Shown: positions 1-6,652 of the stretch, piece after piece | Position numbering within the stretch: the first letter of the stretch is position 1 | How the letters are laid out: each line of letters starts with the position of its first letter | Source: Calditrichota bacterium | GTDB taxonomy: Bacteria; Calditrichota; Calditrichia; RBG-13-44-9; J075 | DNA: 7,727 bases | NCBI GenBank assembly: GCA_024275555.1 | Contig: JAJRYW010000461.1 | Span: 1-7,727 of the forward strand | Reading direction: 5' to 3' | The notes under the pieces: model-generated | What the model saw: only the letters and a program-made list of their open reading frames with translations | What the model was told of the DNA's origin: nothing | Databases searched by the model: none | Translations under genes and position numbers: made by a program

Positions 1-186
1 CTCAATCAATTAGGATTAAACGTGGTAATTTTTAACCAGCCGGCCATTTCCGTGTACAAGAAACTGGGATTTGAGATTGCCCGGGTGAAAGAACGAAGTC
101 TCCGGATCGGGGGAAAATTCTGGTCGTCCTATTACATGACCCTGGATCGGGCAACGTATGAGAAACGAAAGGCTCTGAATAAATAA
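1..186 (+). CDS. GNAT-family N-acetyltransferase, C-terminal fragment
   Basis: The reading frame is open from base 1 and stops at TAA 184-186, giving the last 61 residues of a protein whose start lies upstream of the window. The fragment contains NQPAISVYKKLGFE (about residues 12-25), which matches the acetyl-CoA-binding motif near the C-terminus of GNAT acetyltransferases (typically N-x-x-A-x-x-x-Y-x-K-x-G-F). A strand-like stretch ending in YYMTLDR follows, as is usual for the last beta strand of the fold. The enzyme would transfer an acetyl group from acetyl-CoA to an amine, but nothing here indicates the substrate. It lies 40 bp before the polyphosphate genes on the same strand, so co-transcription is possible, though no functional link is evident. 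Family assignment is fairly sure; specificity is unknown. Confidence 0.75.
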   Translation, partial: LNQLGLNVVIFNQPAISVYKKLGFEIARVKERSLRIGGKFWSSYYMTLDRATYEKRKALNK

Positions 187-216
187 CGTGAACACGCACA
201 GCTTACAGTGAACACC

Positions 217-220
217 GGAG
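217..220 (+). promoter_or_regulatory. Shine-Dalgarno site of pap
   Basis: GGAG lies 6 bases before the ATG at 227. This supports that start codon. No convincing sigma-70-like promoter is visible in the 40 bp between the upstream stop and this gene. Confidence 0.6.
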
Positions 221-226
221 ACCGGG

Positions 227-1708
227 ATGCTGAACCAACTCGATTTATCTCAAAAAATGACCAGGGCAGAATACAAAGAGGCCATCGACAACCTGGAACG
301 GAAATTAGGGGTGCTGCAACGGGAAGCGATCGAATTGCGGATACCCATCATCGTGGTCTTTGAGGGGTGGGATGCGGCCGGTAAAGGCACGCTGATCAAC
401 CGGCTGATTCTCTCGCTGGACCCGCGCCATTTTACGGTATACCCGATCATCAAGCCCAATGAAGAAGAGATGTACCGGCCCTTTTTGTGGCGGTTCTGGA
501 TTAAAACCCCGGCAAACGGGCGCATGGCCATTTTTGACCGAAGCTGGTACACCCGGGTGCTCTCCGACCGGGTCAATGGCGTGGTGAAGAAGCGGGTCTG
601 GCAGACCGCCTACCAGGAGATTAATTCGTTTGAGCGGCAATTGGCCGACGGCGGTTGCCTGATCCTGAAGTTCTTCCTGCATATTTCCCAGGAGGAGCAA
701 AAACGGCGTTTTAAGAAATTGGAGAAAAACCCGGCCACCGCCTGGCGGGTTGACAAGGGGGATTGGGAAAATCATCGCCGCTACGGGGAGTACCTGGAAG
801 CGGTGGCGGAGATGCGGGCCAAAACCGACACGGATTACGCGCCCTGGACCATCGTAGAAGCGCACGACCGGCGCTTTGCCGTGGTGAAGATTTTCCAAAC
901 CGTCGTCGCGGCCCTGGAGCAGCGCGTTGATGAAGCCCGGGAGTTGGAAGAAACGCCCCGGAAACGCCGCAGCCAGGTCAATGCGGGTAAAATCTCCTCA
1001 TCCCTGCTGGATAAAGTGGACCTCTCGCTGAGTCTCACCCGCGAGGAGTACAAGAAGTTGCTCAAGAAATACCAGAAACGCATCCGGGACCTGGAGCATA
1101 AAGTGTACATGAAGCGGCTGCCGGTGATTATTCTGTATGAGGGGTGGGATGCCGCCGGAAAAGGCGGTAACATCAAACGGTTGACCCGGAATATGGACCC
1201 GCGCGGCTACGAGGTGATCCCCATCGCTGCGCCAAACGATATCGAGAAACGGCATCATTACCTGTGGCGGTTCTGGAAAGAGATTCCCAAGGCCGGGCAC
1301 ATCGCCATCTTTGACCGCACCTGGTATGGCCGGGTGCTGGTGGAACGGGTGGAAGGTTTTGCCGCTGTCGAGGAGTGGCGGCGAGCCTACCGGGAAATCA
1401 ACGAGATGGAAGAACAGCTGACCAACTTTGGCCTGGTGCTGGTCAAATTCTGGATTCACATCGATAAAGACGAGCAGTTGCGCCGTTTTAAAGAACGAGA
1501 AGCAAACCCGTTCAAAAGCTGGAAGTTAACCGATGAAGATTGGCGCAACCGGGAAAAGTGGGAGCTCTACAAAGAAGCGGTGGATGAGATGCTCTTCCGC
1601 ACCAGCACCCCCAACGCCCCCTGGACAGTGGTGGAGTCGAATTCCAAATTGTATGCGCGGATAAAAGCTTTAAAGACGGTGATTAATGCGATTGAGGCGA
1701 AGTTGTGA
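227..1708 (+). CDS. pap: Polyphosphate:AMP phosphotransferase (two-domain PPK2)
   Basis: This cytoplasmic enzyme would transfer phosphate from polyphosphate to AMP, giving ADP. The 493-residue protein is two tandem PPK2 (P-loop kinase) domains, roughly residues 1-245 and 260-493. Each half has its own Walker A motif, GWDAAGKG at 47-54 and 306-313, and its own Walker B/DR motif, FDRSWY at 103-108 and FDRTWY at 362-367. Each half also has an Arg-rich lid segment (EEQKRRF near 156-162 and DEQLRRF in the second half). The length and fused layout fit the Pap class (class II PPK2), in which the two-domain form prefers AMP; single-domain PPK2 enzymes mostly act on ADP or GDP. The ATG has a good GGAG site. 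The gene starts the polyP series and is followed after 108 bp by the CHAD gene. Both halves look intact in the motifs I can read. AMP specificity is inferred from the architecture. Confidence 0.92.
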   Translation: MLNQLDLSQKMTRAEYKEAIDNLERKLGVLQREAIELRIPIIVVFEGWDAAGKGTLINRLILSLDPRHFTVYPIIKPNEEEMYRPFLWRFWIKTPANGRMAIFDRSWYTRVLSDRVNGVVKKRVWQTAYQEINSFERQLADGGCLILKFFLHISQEEQKRRFKKLEKNPATAWRVDKGDWENHRRYGEYLEAVAEMRAKTDTDYAPWTIVEAHDRRFAVVKIFQTVVAALEQRVDEARELEETPRKRRSQVNAGKISSSLLDKVDLSLSLTREEYKKLLKKYQKRIRDLEHKVYMKRLPVIILYEGWDAAGKGGNIKRLTRNMDPRGYEVIPIAAPNDIEKRHHYLWRFWKEIPKAGHIAIFDRTWYGRVLVERVEGFAAVEEWRRAYREINEMEEQLTNFGLVLVKFWIHIDKDEQLRRFKEREANPFKSWKLTDEDWRNREKWELYKEAVDEMLFRTSTPNAPWTVVESNSKLYARIKALKTVINAIEAKL

Positions 1709-1714
1709 GGGCGA

Positions 1715-1735
1715 GTGAAGCGTGAAGGGTGATTT
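1715..1735 (+). repeat. Heptamer run GTGAAGC/GTGAAGG/GTGATTT
   Basis: Just after the pap stop codon there are three consecutive 7-base units beginning GTGA, at 1715-1721, 1722-1728 and 1729-1735. GGTGATT at 1728-1734 is the exact reverse complement of AATCACC at 1773-1779 in the downstream heptamer array, so the two blocks are related in inverted orientation and could pair across about 38 bases. No function is evident. Confidence 0.5.
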
Positions 1736-1770
1736 TGTGGGAGAGGGAGCCGGTCAGGCGCAACGAGTAA

Positions 1771-1812
1771 CCAATCACCAATCACCATTAACCAATCACC
1801 ATTAACCAGATA
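1771..1812 (+). repeat. Heptanucleotide tandem repeat, CCAWTMA consensus
   Basis: Five consecutive 7-base units can be read: CCAATCA, CCAATCA, CCATTAA, CCAATCA, CCATTAA (1771-1805). A decayed sixth unit, CCAGATA, follows at 1806-1812. The last two full pairs also make a 14-bp repeat. This resembles short tandemly repeated heptamer sequences known from intergenic regions of cyanobacteria and other bacteria. It ends 4 bases before the CHAD ATG and takes up the place where a ribosome binding site would be expected. Confidence 0.75.
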
Positions 1813-1816
1813 TCAG

Positions 1817-3370
1817 ATGATGAATAGTTTATCCCCAATATGGCTGTCGTATCCGGAGTCGTTTGAAGAGTCGGCGTTTTTGGCCGGGCTCCAATCGCTA
1901 TTTGCTTTTGATGAGGAGCGGGAACATCGCTTTTCCAGTTTTATCTTTGACACCTTTGATTGGCGGATTTACCGCAAAGGCCTGCGGCTGCTTTACCAGG
2001 ACGGCTGCCTGGAGCTGAGCCGGGAGGGGGAACCGCTTGCTTCGCTGTCTATCCGTTTCGCGCAGCAGCCCTTTTTTGCCCGGGATTTGCCGGCTTCGGA
2101 ATTGCGCGACCGCCTGGAGTCGCTTGCCTCGGTGCGGGCCTTGTTGCCCTGGGCCGGATTAGCGATCCGGGAACGACTATTGCCCATTTTGGACCGGAAC
2201 GAGAAAATGGTGGCGCGGGTGGTGCTGCAGGAGATACGGCGGGCCGGGAGAGGACGCAGCGAAGCGCATAAACTGGTGAAAATCGAACCGCTGCGGGGAT
2301 ATGAGACGGAAGCGCAGCGGCTGATGGAATATTTCAAAGCCGGCGGCTTCGGCGATTCACAACGGGATGTCTTTGAAGCAGCCCTGGAAATCAGCGGTGT
2401 GACTCCCGGCGGCTACAACAACAAACTCCGTGTTCAGTTGCAGGCCGACGAGCGGTCGGATCAGGCGCTCAGCAAAATCCTTCGGTTTCAACTGGGGGTG
2501 ATGATCGCCAATCAAGAGGGAATCATCAAAGATATTGACAGCGAGTTTCTGCATGATTTCCGGGTGGCGGTGCGGCGCAGCCGTTCTGCGCTTAGCCTTT
2601 TTAAACAAGTCTTCGCGCCGGATTCAATTGCCCCGTTTGGTAAGGCCTTGCGCGAGTTGGGCAAACAAACCAACCTTCTGCGCGACCTGGATGTCTACCT
2701 GCTTCGCCAGACCGAATTTCAGCAACGGGTTCCTTTGGATTTTCAGAAAGGGTTGAATCCGCTTTTCCAAAGGCTGCGGCGGGACCGGGAAAGAGCGCAT
2801 TCCGAGGTAATTCGTTTGCTAACCTCGGTCTCCTATCAGCAATTTACAACCTCCTGGCGATCATTCCTGGAGCAGACTCCGGAGGAGCGCGCCTATAGCC
2901 GGGACGGCCATAAACCGGTTAAAAAACTGGCAGATAAACAGATTTATCGAAAATATCAGCAGATTGTCAAAGCCGGGGAAGGAATTGGCCGGGACGCTGA
3001 AGATCAGCAGTTGCACCGTCTCCGGATTGAATGCAAAAAATTGCGCTATCTGCTGGAGTTTTTTTACTCGCTCTATCCCGGCGAAGAGGTTGATCAGATT
3101 ATCCGGCAATTGAAACGATTGCAGGATAACCTGGGGCTGTTCAACGACCTCTGTATGCAGATCGAACATCTAAGCGAATATGGAATGGGCCTTAAACCGG
3201 GCAAGCGGCTGGGAAATCTGGCAATCCTGGCCGTGGGAAGCCTGATCGGTTCGCTTTATACCGAAAAGCAGCAGTGCCGGAAAAAGTTCAGCGGCTTGTT
3301 CGAGGAGTTCCGCGCCCCGGAAAATTGGCGCCAGTTTGAACGCCTCTTCCGCCGGAAGAAAGAAAACTGA
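1817..3370 (+). CDS. CHAD-domain polyphosphate-binding protein with degenerate CYTH-like N-terminus
   Basis: The protein has 517 residues. The C-terminal part, about 212-505, is a CHAD domain: a helical bundle with two conserved His/Arg/Lys-rich signatures, LHDFRVAVRRSR at 245-256 and LHRLRIECKKLRY at 399-411. CHAD domains are known to bind polyphosphate through this basic surface and to localise to polyP granules. The N-terminal 200 residues resemble a CYTH (triphosphate tunnel) fold: FDTFDWRIYRKG at 44-55 fits the usual Y-D-T-x-D-x-x-L-x-x-x-G strand, and LDRNEK at 125-130 fits a later strand. However, the catalytic ExExK signature expected near the N-terminus is absent, so triphosphatase activity is unlikely. 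Two ATGs (1817 and 1820) begin the frame; neither has a clear Shine-Dalgarno site because heptamer repeats lie directly upstream. Neighbours are pap upstream and a ParA ATPase after a 284-bp repeat-filled gap. Likely role: scaffold, targeting factor or regulator on polyP granules. Confidence 0.88.
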   Translation: MMNSLSPIWLSYPESFEESAFLAGLQSLFAFDEEREHRFSSFIFDTFDWRIYRKGLRLLYQDGCLELSREGEPLASLSIRFAQQPFFARDLPASELRDRLESLASVRALLPWAGLAIRERLLPILDRNEKMVARVVLQEIRRAGRGRSEAHKLVKIEPLRGYETEAQRLMEYFKAGGFGDSQRDVFEAALEISGVTPGGYNNKLRVQLQADERSDQALSKILRFQLGVMIANQEGIIKDIDSEFLHDFRVAVRRSRSALSLFKQVFAPDSIAPFGKALRELGKQTNLLRDLDVYLLRQTEFQQRVPLDFQKGLNPLFQRLRRDRERAHSEVIRLLTSVSYQQFTTSWRSFLEQTPEERAYSRDGHKPVKKLADKQIYRKYQQIVKAGEGIGRDAEDQQLHRLRIECKKLRYLLEFFYSLYPGEEVDQIIRQLKRLQDNLGLFNDLCMQIEHLSEYGMGLKPGKRLGNLAILAVGSLIGSLYTEKQQCRKKFSGLFEEFRAPENWRQFERLFRRKKEN

Positions 3371-3373
3371 GGA

Positions 3374-3607
3374 GAAGTACTTTGATTTCGGATTGCATCA
3401 ACTGCGTTGAAGGAGCATCGACACAGTCGATGCACTCCAAATTTTGACATGGCAGCATTGACATAGTCGATGCACTCCAAATTTTGACACGGCTGAAGGA
3501 AGTACTTTAATTTTGGAATGCATCAACTGCGTTGAAGGAGCATCGACATAGTCGATGCACTCCAAATTTTGACATGGCAGCATCGACACAGTCGATGCAC
3601 TCCAAAT
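3374..3607 (+). repeat. 125-bp direct duplication carrying six small hairpins
   Basis: Copy A (3374-3498) is followed at once by copy B (3499-3607, truncated). Over the 109 aligned positions I count 6 differences. Each copy holds one hairpin of type TCAAC-TGC-GTTGA (3398-3410; 3523-3535) and two of type GCATCGAC-ACA-GTCGATGC (3415-3433 and 3455-3473; 3540-3558 and 3580-3598), with loop ACA or ATA. After the first three of these larger hairpins comes ACTCCAAATTTTGACA; the fourth changes to AAATAAAG. The first large hairpin in each copy can extend by GGA/TCC beyond a 2-base bulge. This array fills most of the CHAD-parA gap, and no convincing gene lies in it. It resembles a repetitive extragenic palindrome cluster. 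The T tract after the stems is short, so any terminator activity would be weak. Confidence 0.85.
3484..3511 (+). promoter_or_regulatory. Possible sigma-70-like promoter inside the repeat array
   Basis: TTGACA (3484-3489) matches the -35 consensus exactly. It is followed, after a 16-base spacer, by TTTAAT (3506-3511), one base from the -10 consensus. It would drive transcription through repeat copy B into the ParA gene. TTGACA also occurs at 3444-3449 and 3569-3574, but without a matching -10 box. In AT-rich repeat sequence such a match can arise by chance. Confidence 0.25.
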
Positions 3608-3619
3608 AAAGAAAATTAC

Positions 3620-3635
3620 ATGACCAATATGTCAT
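3620..3635 (+). promoter_or_regulatory. Small inverted repeat upstream of the ParA gene
   Basis: ATGAC (3620-3624) and GTCAT (3631-3635) are perfect inverted arms around CAATAT, 20 bases before the ATG at 3655. The position would suit an operator or a small leader hairpin. Arms of five bases are short, and the call is tentative. Confidence 0.2.
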
Positions 3636-3641
3636 TAGTAT

Positions 3642-3646
3642 AAGGA
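3642..3646 (+). promoter_or_regulatory. Shine-Dalgarno site of the ParA-like gene
   Basis: AAGGA lies 8 bases before ATG 3655. It supports this start, which puts the P-loop lysine signature at residues 12-18 as usual for ParA proteins. Confidence 0.6.
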
Positions 3647-3654
3647 AACAGAAC

Positions 3655-4413
3655 ATGGCAATTCGCAGCCTGGCCCTCTACCACTTAAAAGGCGGTGTGG
3701 GAAAAACGGCCACAGCCGTCAACCTGGCCTATTGTGCGGTTCGCAGCGGTCTTTATACGCTCCTGGTGGATTTGGACCCGCAGGGTTCGGCCACCTACTA
3801 TTTTCGGGTCAAGCCCAAATTCAAAAAAGGGGCCGGGGGCCTGGTGCGGGGCGGAAAAACGTTGGCCCATAATATTAAAGCCAGCGACTATACCAACCTG
3901 GATATACTTCCGGCGGATTTTTCCTTCCGGCGGCTGGATCGGAATCTGGAAGAGCGTAAAACTCCCCGGAGCCGCTTCGGAAAAGTATTTCAACCCCTGT
4001 TGAACGAATACGATCTGGTCATCTTTGATTGTCCTCCCGGCCTTACCACGGTGTCGGAGAATATTTTTAATTTGGTGGATTTATTGCTGCTCCCGGTAAT
4101 CCCCACCACGCTCTCGATGCACAGCCTGGAGCAGATATTGGGTTTCCTGAAAAAGAAGAAATACCATTCGGCCCAGGTAAGCGCCTTTTTCTCGATGGTG
4201 GAACGGCGCAAGAAATTGCATCGCGCCATGATGCTGGAGGGAGAGAAACTGCCGATTGATGTTCTGAGCAGCGTCATACCCTATCGCAGCGAAGTAGAGC
4301 GGATGGGACTGGAACGCCGCCCGGTGCCGGAGTTTGCGCCGAATTCTTCCTCGGCTCATGCTTATCTGGCGCTTTGGGAAGAACTTCGGCGCCGCTATGG
4401 GGTAGAAAAATAA
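3655..4413 (+). CDS. Orphan ParA/MinD-family ATPase
   Basis: The 252-residue protein is a full-length, small ParA-type ATPase without an N-terminal helix-turn-helix extension. The deviant Walker A motif KGGVGKT is at residues 12-18 with its signature lysine K12. The A' motif DLDPQG is at 39-44, and the Walker B FDCPP begins at about 124 with D125. These ATPases dimerise on ATP, bind nucleoid DNA non-specifically and move or space a cargo when a partner protein stimulates hydrolysis. No ParB or other recognisable partner gene adjoins it: the CHAD gene is upstream and ppk1 starts 29 bp downstream. The basic segments around KPKFKKG (residues 53-59) and VERRKKLHR (middle to C-terminal third) are suited to DNA contact. 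I infer that its cargo may be polyphosphate granules or the enzymes on them. A regulatory role, or mere co-location, remains possible. Family membership is certain. Confidence 0.9.
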   Translation: MAIRSLALYHLKGGVGKTATAVNLAYCAVRSGLYTLLVDLDPQGSATYYFRVKPKFKKGAGGLVRGGKTLAHNIKASDYTNLDILPADFSFRRLDRNLEERKTPRSRFGKVFQPLLNEYDLVIFDCPPGLTTVSENIFNLVDLLLLPVIPTTLSMHSLEQILGFLKKKKYHSAQVSAFFSMVERRKKLHRAMMLEGEKLPIDVLSSVIPYRSEVERMGLERRPVPEFAPNSSSAHAYLALWEELRRRYGVEK

Positions 4414-4431
4414 ACCACTGTAATGAAAAAC

Positions 4432-4435
4432 AGGA
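4432..4435 (+). promoter_or_regulatory. Shine-Dalgarno site that fixes the ppk1 start
   Basis: AGGA lies 7 bases before ATG 4443. It favours this start over the in-frame ATG at 4374, which would overlap the ParA gene and add 23 residues unlike any part of PPK1. Confidence 0.6.
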
Positions 4436-4442
4436 TAATTTG

Positions 4443-6641
4443 ATGAAAACGCCAACCATAAGCAAAGAGATAAGCTGGCTGGCTTTTAACGACCGGGTGC
4501 TGCAAGAGGCCGCCGACCCCAATGTGCCGCTTATTGAACGTTTGAAATTCCTGGGAATTTTCTCTTCTAACCTGGATGAGTTTTTCCGGGTGCGGGTGGC
4601 CACTTTAAAACGTCTCTCCCGCCTGGGCAAACAGGCCCGCTCGATTATCGGGCAGGAGCCTGCCAAAGTGCTCAACCAGATCCACGAGCAGGTGCTGAAT
4701 CAACAGGCGGTGTTTGAACGGCTGTATGACAAAATCCTCAAAGAATTGGCAAAGCATAAGATTTTTATCCTCAACGAGCAGGAATTGAACCCGGCCCAGG
4801 CGAAATTTGTGCTGGACTATTTCCGCCGGGAGGTGCGCGCCAACCTGGTTCCGATCATGATCGACCAGATCGAGACCTTTCCCACGCTGAAGGACAACAC
4901 CCTCTACCTGGCCACAAAGCTGATTAAAAGCTCGGCGCCGGAGAAGTTTAAATATGTGCTGATCCGGGTGCCGACCAGTGTGCTGCCCCGTTTTGTTATC
5001 TTGCCCAAAAGCGGCGGCATGGAATCCCTGATCCTGCTGGATGATGTGATTCGCCTTGGCCTGGTGGATATCTTTGCCGCCTGGCAGTATGACCGCTATG
5101 AAGCCTACACCATCAAACTGACCCGGGACGCCGAGTTGGAGTTTGACGATGATTTCTCGGAAAGCCTGATGAAAAAAGTCTCCAAGGGGCTCAGCCAGCG
5201 TAAAAAAGGCGACCCGGTTCGGTTTGTCTTCGATGCGGGGATACCCGGCGATTTCCTGAAATTCTTAGTCAGGAAAATGAACCTGGACACCTCGGAAGGC
5301 AATTTTATCCCCGGGGGACGCTACCACAACTTTCGGGACTTCATCAATTTCCCGGCCATTGGCGCAAAGCGATTACGATATAAACCCATGCCGCCCTTGC
5401 CCCACCCGGCCATCAAACCGGATACCAGTATTTTTAAAACATTGAATCAGCAGGATGTGCTGCTTCACTATCCTTATCAGCGCTTTGAGCATGTGATCGA
5501 TTTGCTCCGGGAAGCCGCCATCGATCCTAAAGTCAGCTCGATAAAGATCACCATTTACCGGCTGGCCAAAAAATCTCGGATCATCAACGCCTTAATTACC
5601 GCGGCGCAGAACGGCAAGTCGGTTACTGTGGTGATGGAACTGCAGGCGCGATTTGATGAGAAGGCCAATATCTACTGGTCCAACAAATTGCAGGAAGGGG
5701 GCGTGCGGGTCATCCACGGAACCCCCAATTACAAAGTGCACTGCAAACTGATTCTGATTACCCGTAAATCCAAACGGAAAACCACCTACTATGCCAGTAT
5801 CGGCACGGGGAATTTTAACGAAATAACCGCCCGGATTTACACCGATCACGCCCTCTTAACCAGCGATCCGCGGCTGACCAAAGAGGTGATAAGCATCTTC
5901 GATTTCCTGGAGAATAAGTACCAACTCCAGAGTTTTCGCCATCTGTGGGTGTCGCCGTTTAACTCGCGTCAGAAAATCAATAAACTGATCACCCAGGAAA
6001 TAAAAAATGTCCAGGCCGGTAAAGAGGCCTATATTCTGATCAAAATGAATAACCTTACCGATCCGAAGCTGATCAACAAACTTTATAAAGCCAGCCAGGC
6101 CGGCGTAAAGATCCGCATGGTGGTGCGGGGGATGTTTACCCTGCTGCCGGGCAAGAAGAAACTGAGTGAGAACATCGAGGCGATCAGTATTGTCGATAAG
6201 TTTTTGGAGCACACCCGTTTCTTTATTTTTTGCAATGACGGGGATGAGAAATATTTCCTCACCTCGGCAGATTGGATGCCCCGTAATTTGGACCGCCGGG
6301 TGGAAGTAACCTGCCCGATTTATGATCCGGAAATCCGGCAGCAATTGCGCAAATATATCGATGTGCAATTGAGCGACACTGTTAAAGCCCGTGAGTTGAC
6401 CGACCAATTGGATAATTGTTATGTGCCGCAAACGGGGCGAAAAAAGATTCGCACCCAGGTTGTTCTGTACAACTGGTTTAAAGAGATGGCCAAAACGGCG
6501 GACTGGTGGGACGGCCGCCCCCAGTTGCCGGCGGATGAAGAACCGGCCCACTTTGAATTTGAAGACCGGATGCCGGAGGTTACACCGGATATTCTTCCTG
6601 CGCCGGATGTTCCCGCCGCCGGGCCGCCCGCCGCTAAGTAA
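4443..6641 (+). CDS. ppk1: Polyphosphate kinase 1
   Basis: PPK1 reversibly polymerises the gamma-phosphate of ATP into long-chain polyphosphate. With the chosen start the protein is 732 residues, close to the family length. It opens with the typical KEISWLAFNDRVLQEA (residues 7-22) and NLDEFFRVRVA. The histidine that is phosphorylated in E. coli PPK (H435) corresponds to H433 in KVHCKL. The second essential histidine (E. coli H592) corresponds to H590 in FLEHTRF. R373 (in IYRLAKKS) and R403 (in LQARFDEKANI) match the Mg/phosphate-binding arginines, and IGTGNFNE follows the first histidine. The layout is N, head, C1 and C2 domains ending near residue 685. Beyond this is an extra tail of about 43 residues, acidic and Pro/Ala-rich. 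The gene sits 29 bp after the ParA gene and 11 bp before ppx, so it very likely forms one operon with them. All key residues are present. Confidence 0.97.
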   Translation: MKTPTISKEISWLAFNDRVLQEAADPNVPLIERLKFLGIFSSNLDEFFRVRVATLKRLSRLGKQARSIIGQEPAKVLNQIHEQVLNQQAVFERLYDKILKELAKHKIFILNEQELNPAQAKFVLDYFRREVRANLVPIMIDQIETFPTLKDNTLYLATKLIKSSAPEKFKYVLIRVPTSVLPRFVILPKSGGMESLILLDDVIRLGLVDIFAAWQYDRYEAYTIKLTRDAELEFDDDFSESLMKKVSKGLSQRKKGDPVRFVFDAGIPGDFLKFLVRKMNLDTSEGNFIPGGRYHNFRDFINFPAIGAKRLRYKPMPPLPHPAIKPDTSIFKTLNQQDVLLHYPYQRFEHVIDLLREAAIDPKVSSIKITIYRLAKKSRIINALITAAQNGKSVTVVMELQARFDEKANIYWSNKLQEGGVRVIHGTPNYKVHCKLILITRKSKRKTTYYASIGTGNFNEITARIYTDHALLTSDPRLTKEVISIFDFLENKYQLQSFRHLWVSPFNSRQKINKLITQEIKNVQAGKEAYILIKMNNLTDPKLINKLYKASQAGVKIRMVVRGMFTLLPGKKKLSENIEAISIVDKFLEHTRFFIFCNDGDEKYFLTSADWMPRNLDRRVEVTCPIYDPEIRQQLRKYIDVQLSDTVKARELTDQLDNCYVPQTGRKKIRTQVVLYNWFKEMAKTADWWDGRPQLPADEEPAHFEFEDRMPEVTPDILPAPDVPAAGPPAAK

Positions 6642-6652
6642 CCGAGACAAAT

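Noticed and set aside
305..898. 197-residue minus-strand open frame opposite pap
   Set aside because: It is antisense to the conserved first PPK2 domain and has no recognisable motif.
3411..3445. Rho-independent terminator after the CHAD gene
   Set aside because: The stem can form, but the tract after it is AAATTTT with only four T residues and is interrupted from the stem by A residues; at best a weak terminator, so it is described only as part of the repeat.
3398..3589. Minus-strand open frames (also 3256-3480) in the CHAD-parA gap
   Set aside because: They are translations of the hairpin repeats; the peptide repeats itself because the DNA does, and there is no ribosome binding site or recognisable domain.
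3374..3607. CRISPR-like array
   Set aside because: The repeated blocks are palindromes with repeated, not unique, sequence between them, spacing is uneven (20, 40, 65 bp), and no cas genes are present.
4374..4442. Longer N-terminus for PPK1 starting at ATG 4374
   Set aside because: It would overlap the ParA coding region by 40 bases and add 23 residues with no PPK1 similarity; ATG 4443 has a proper AGGA site and gives the usual PPK1 start.
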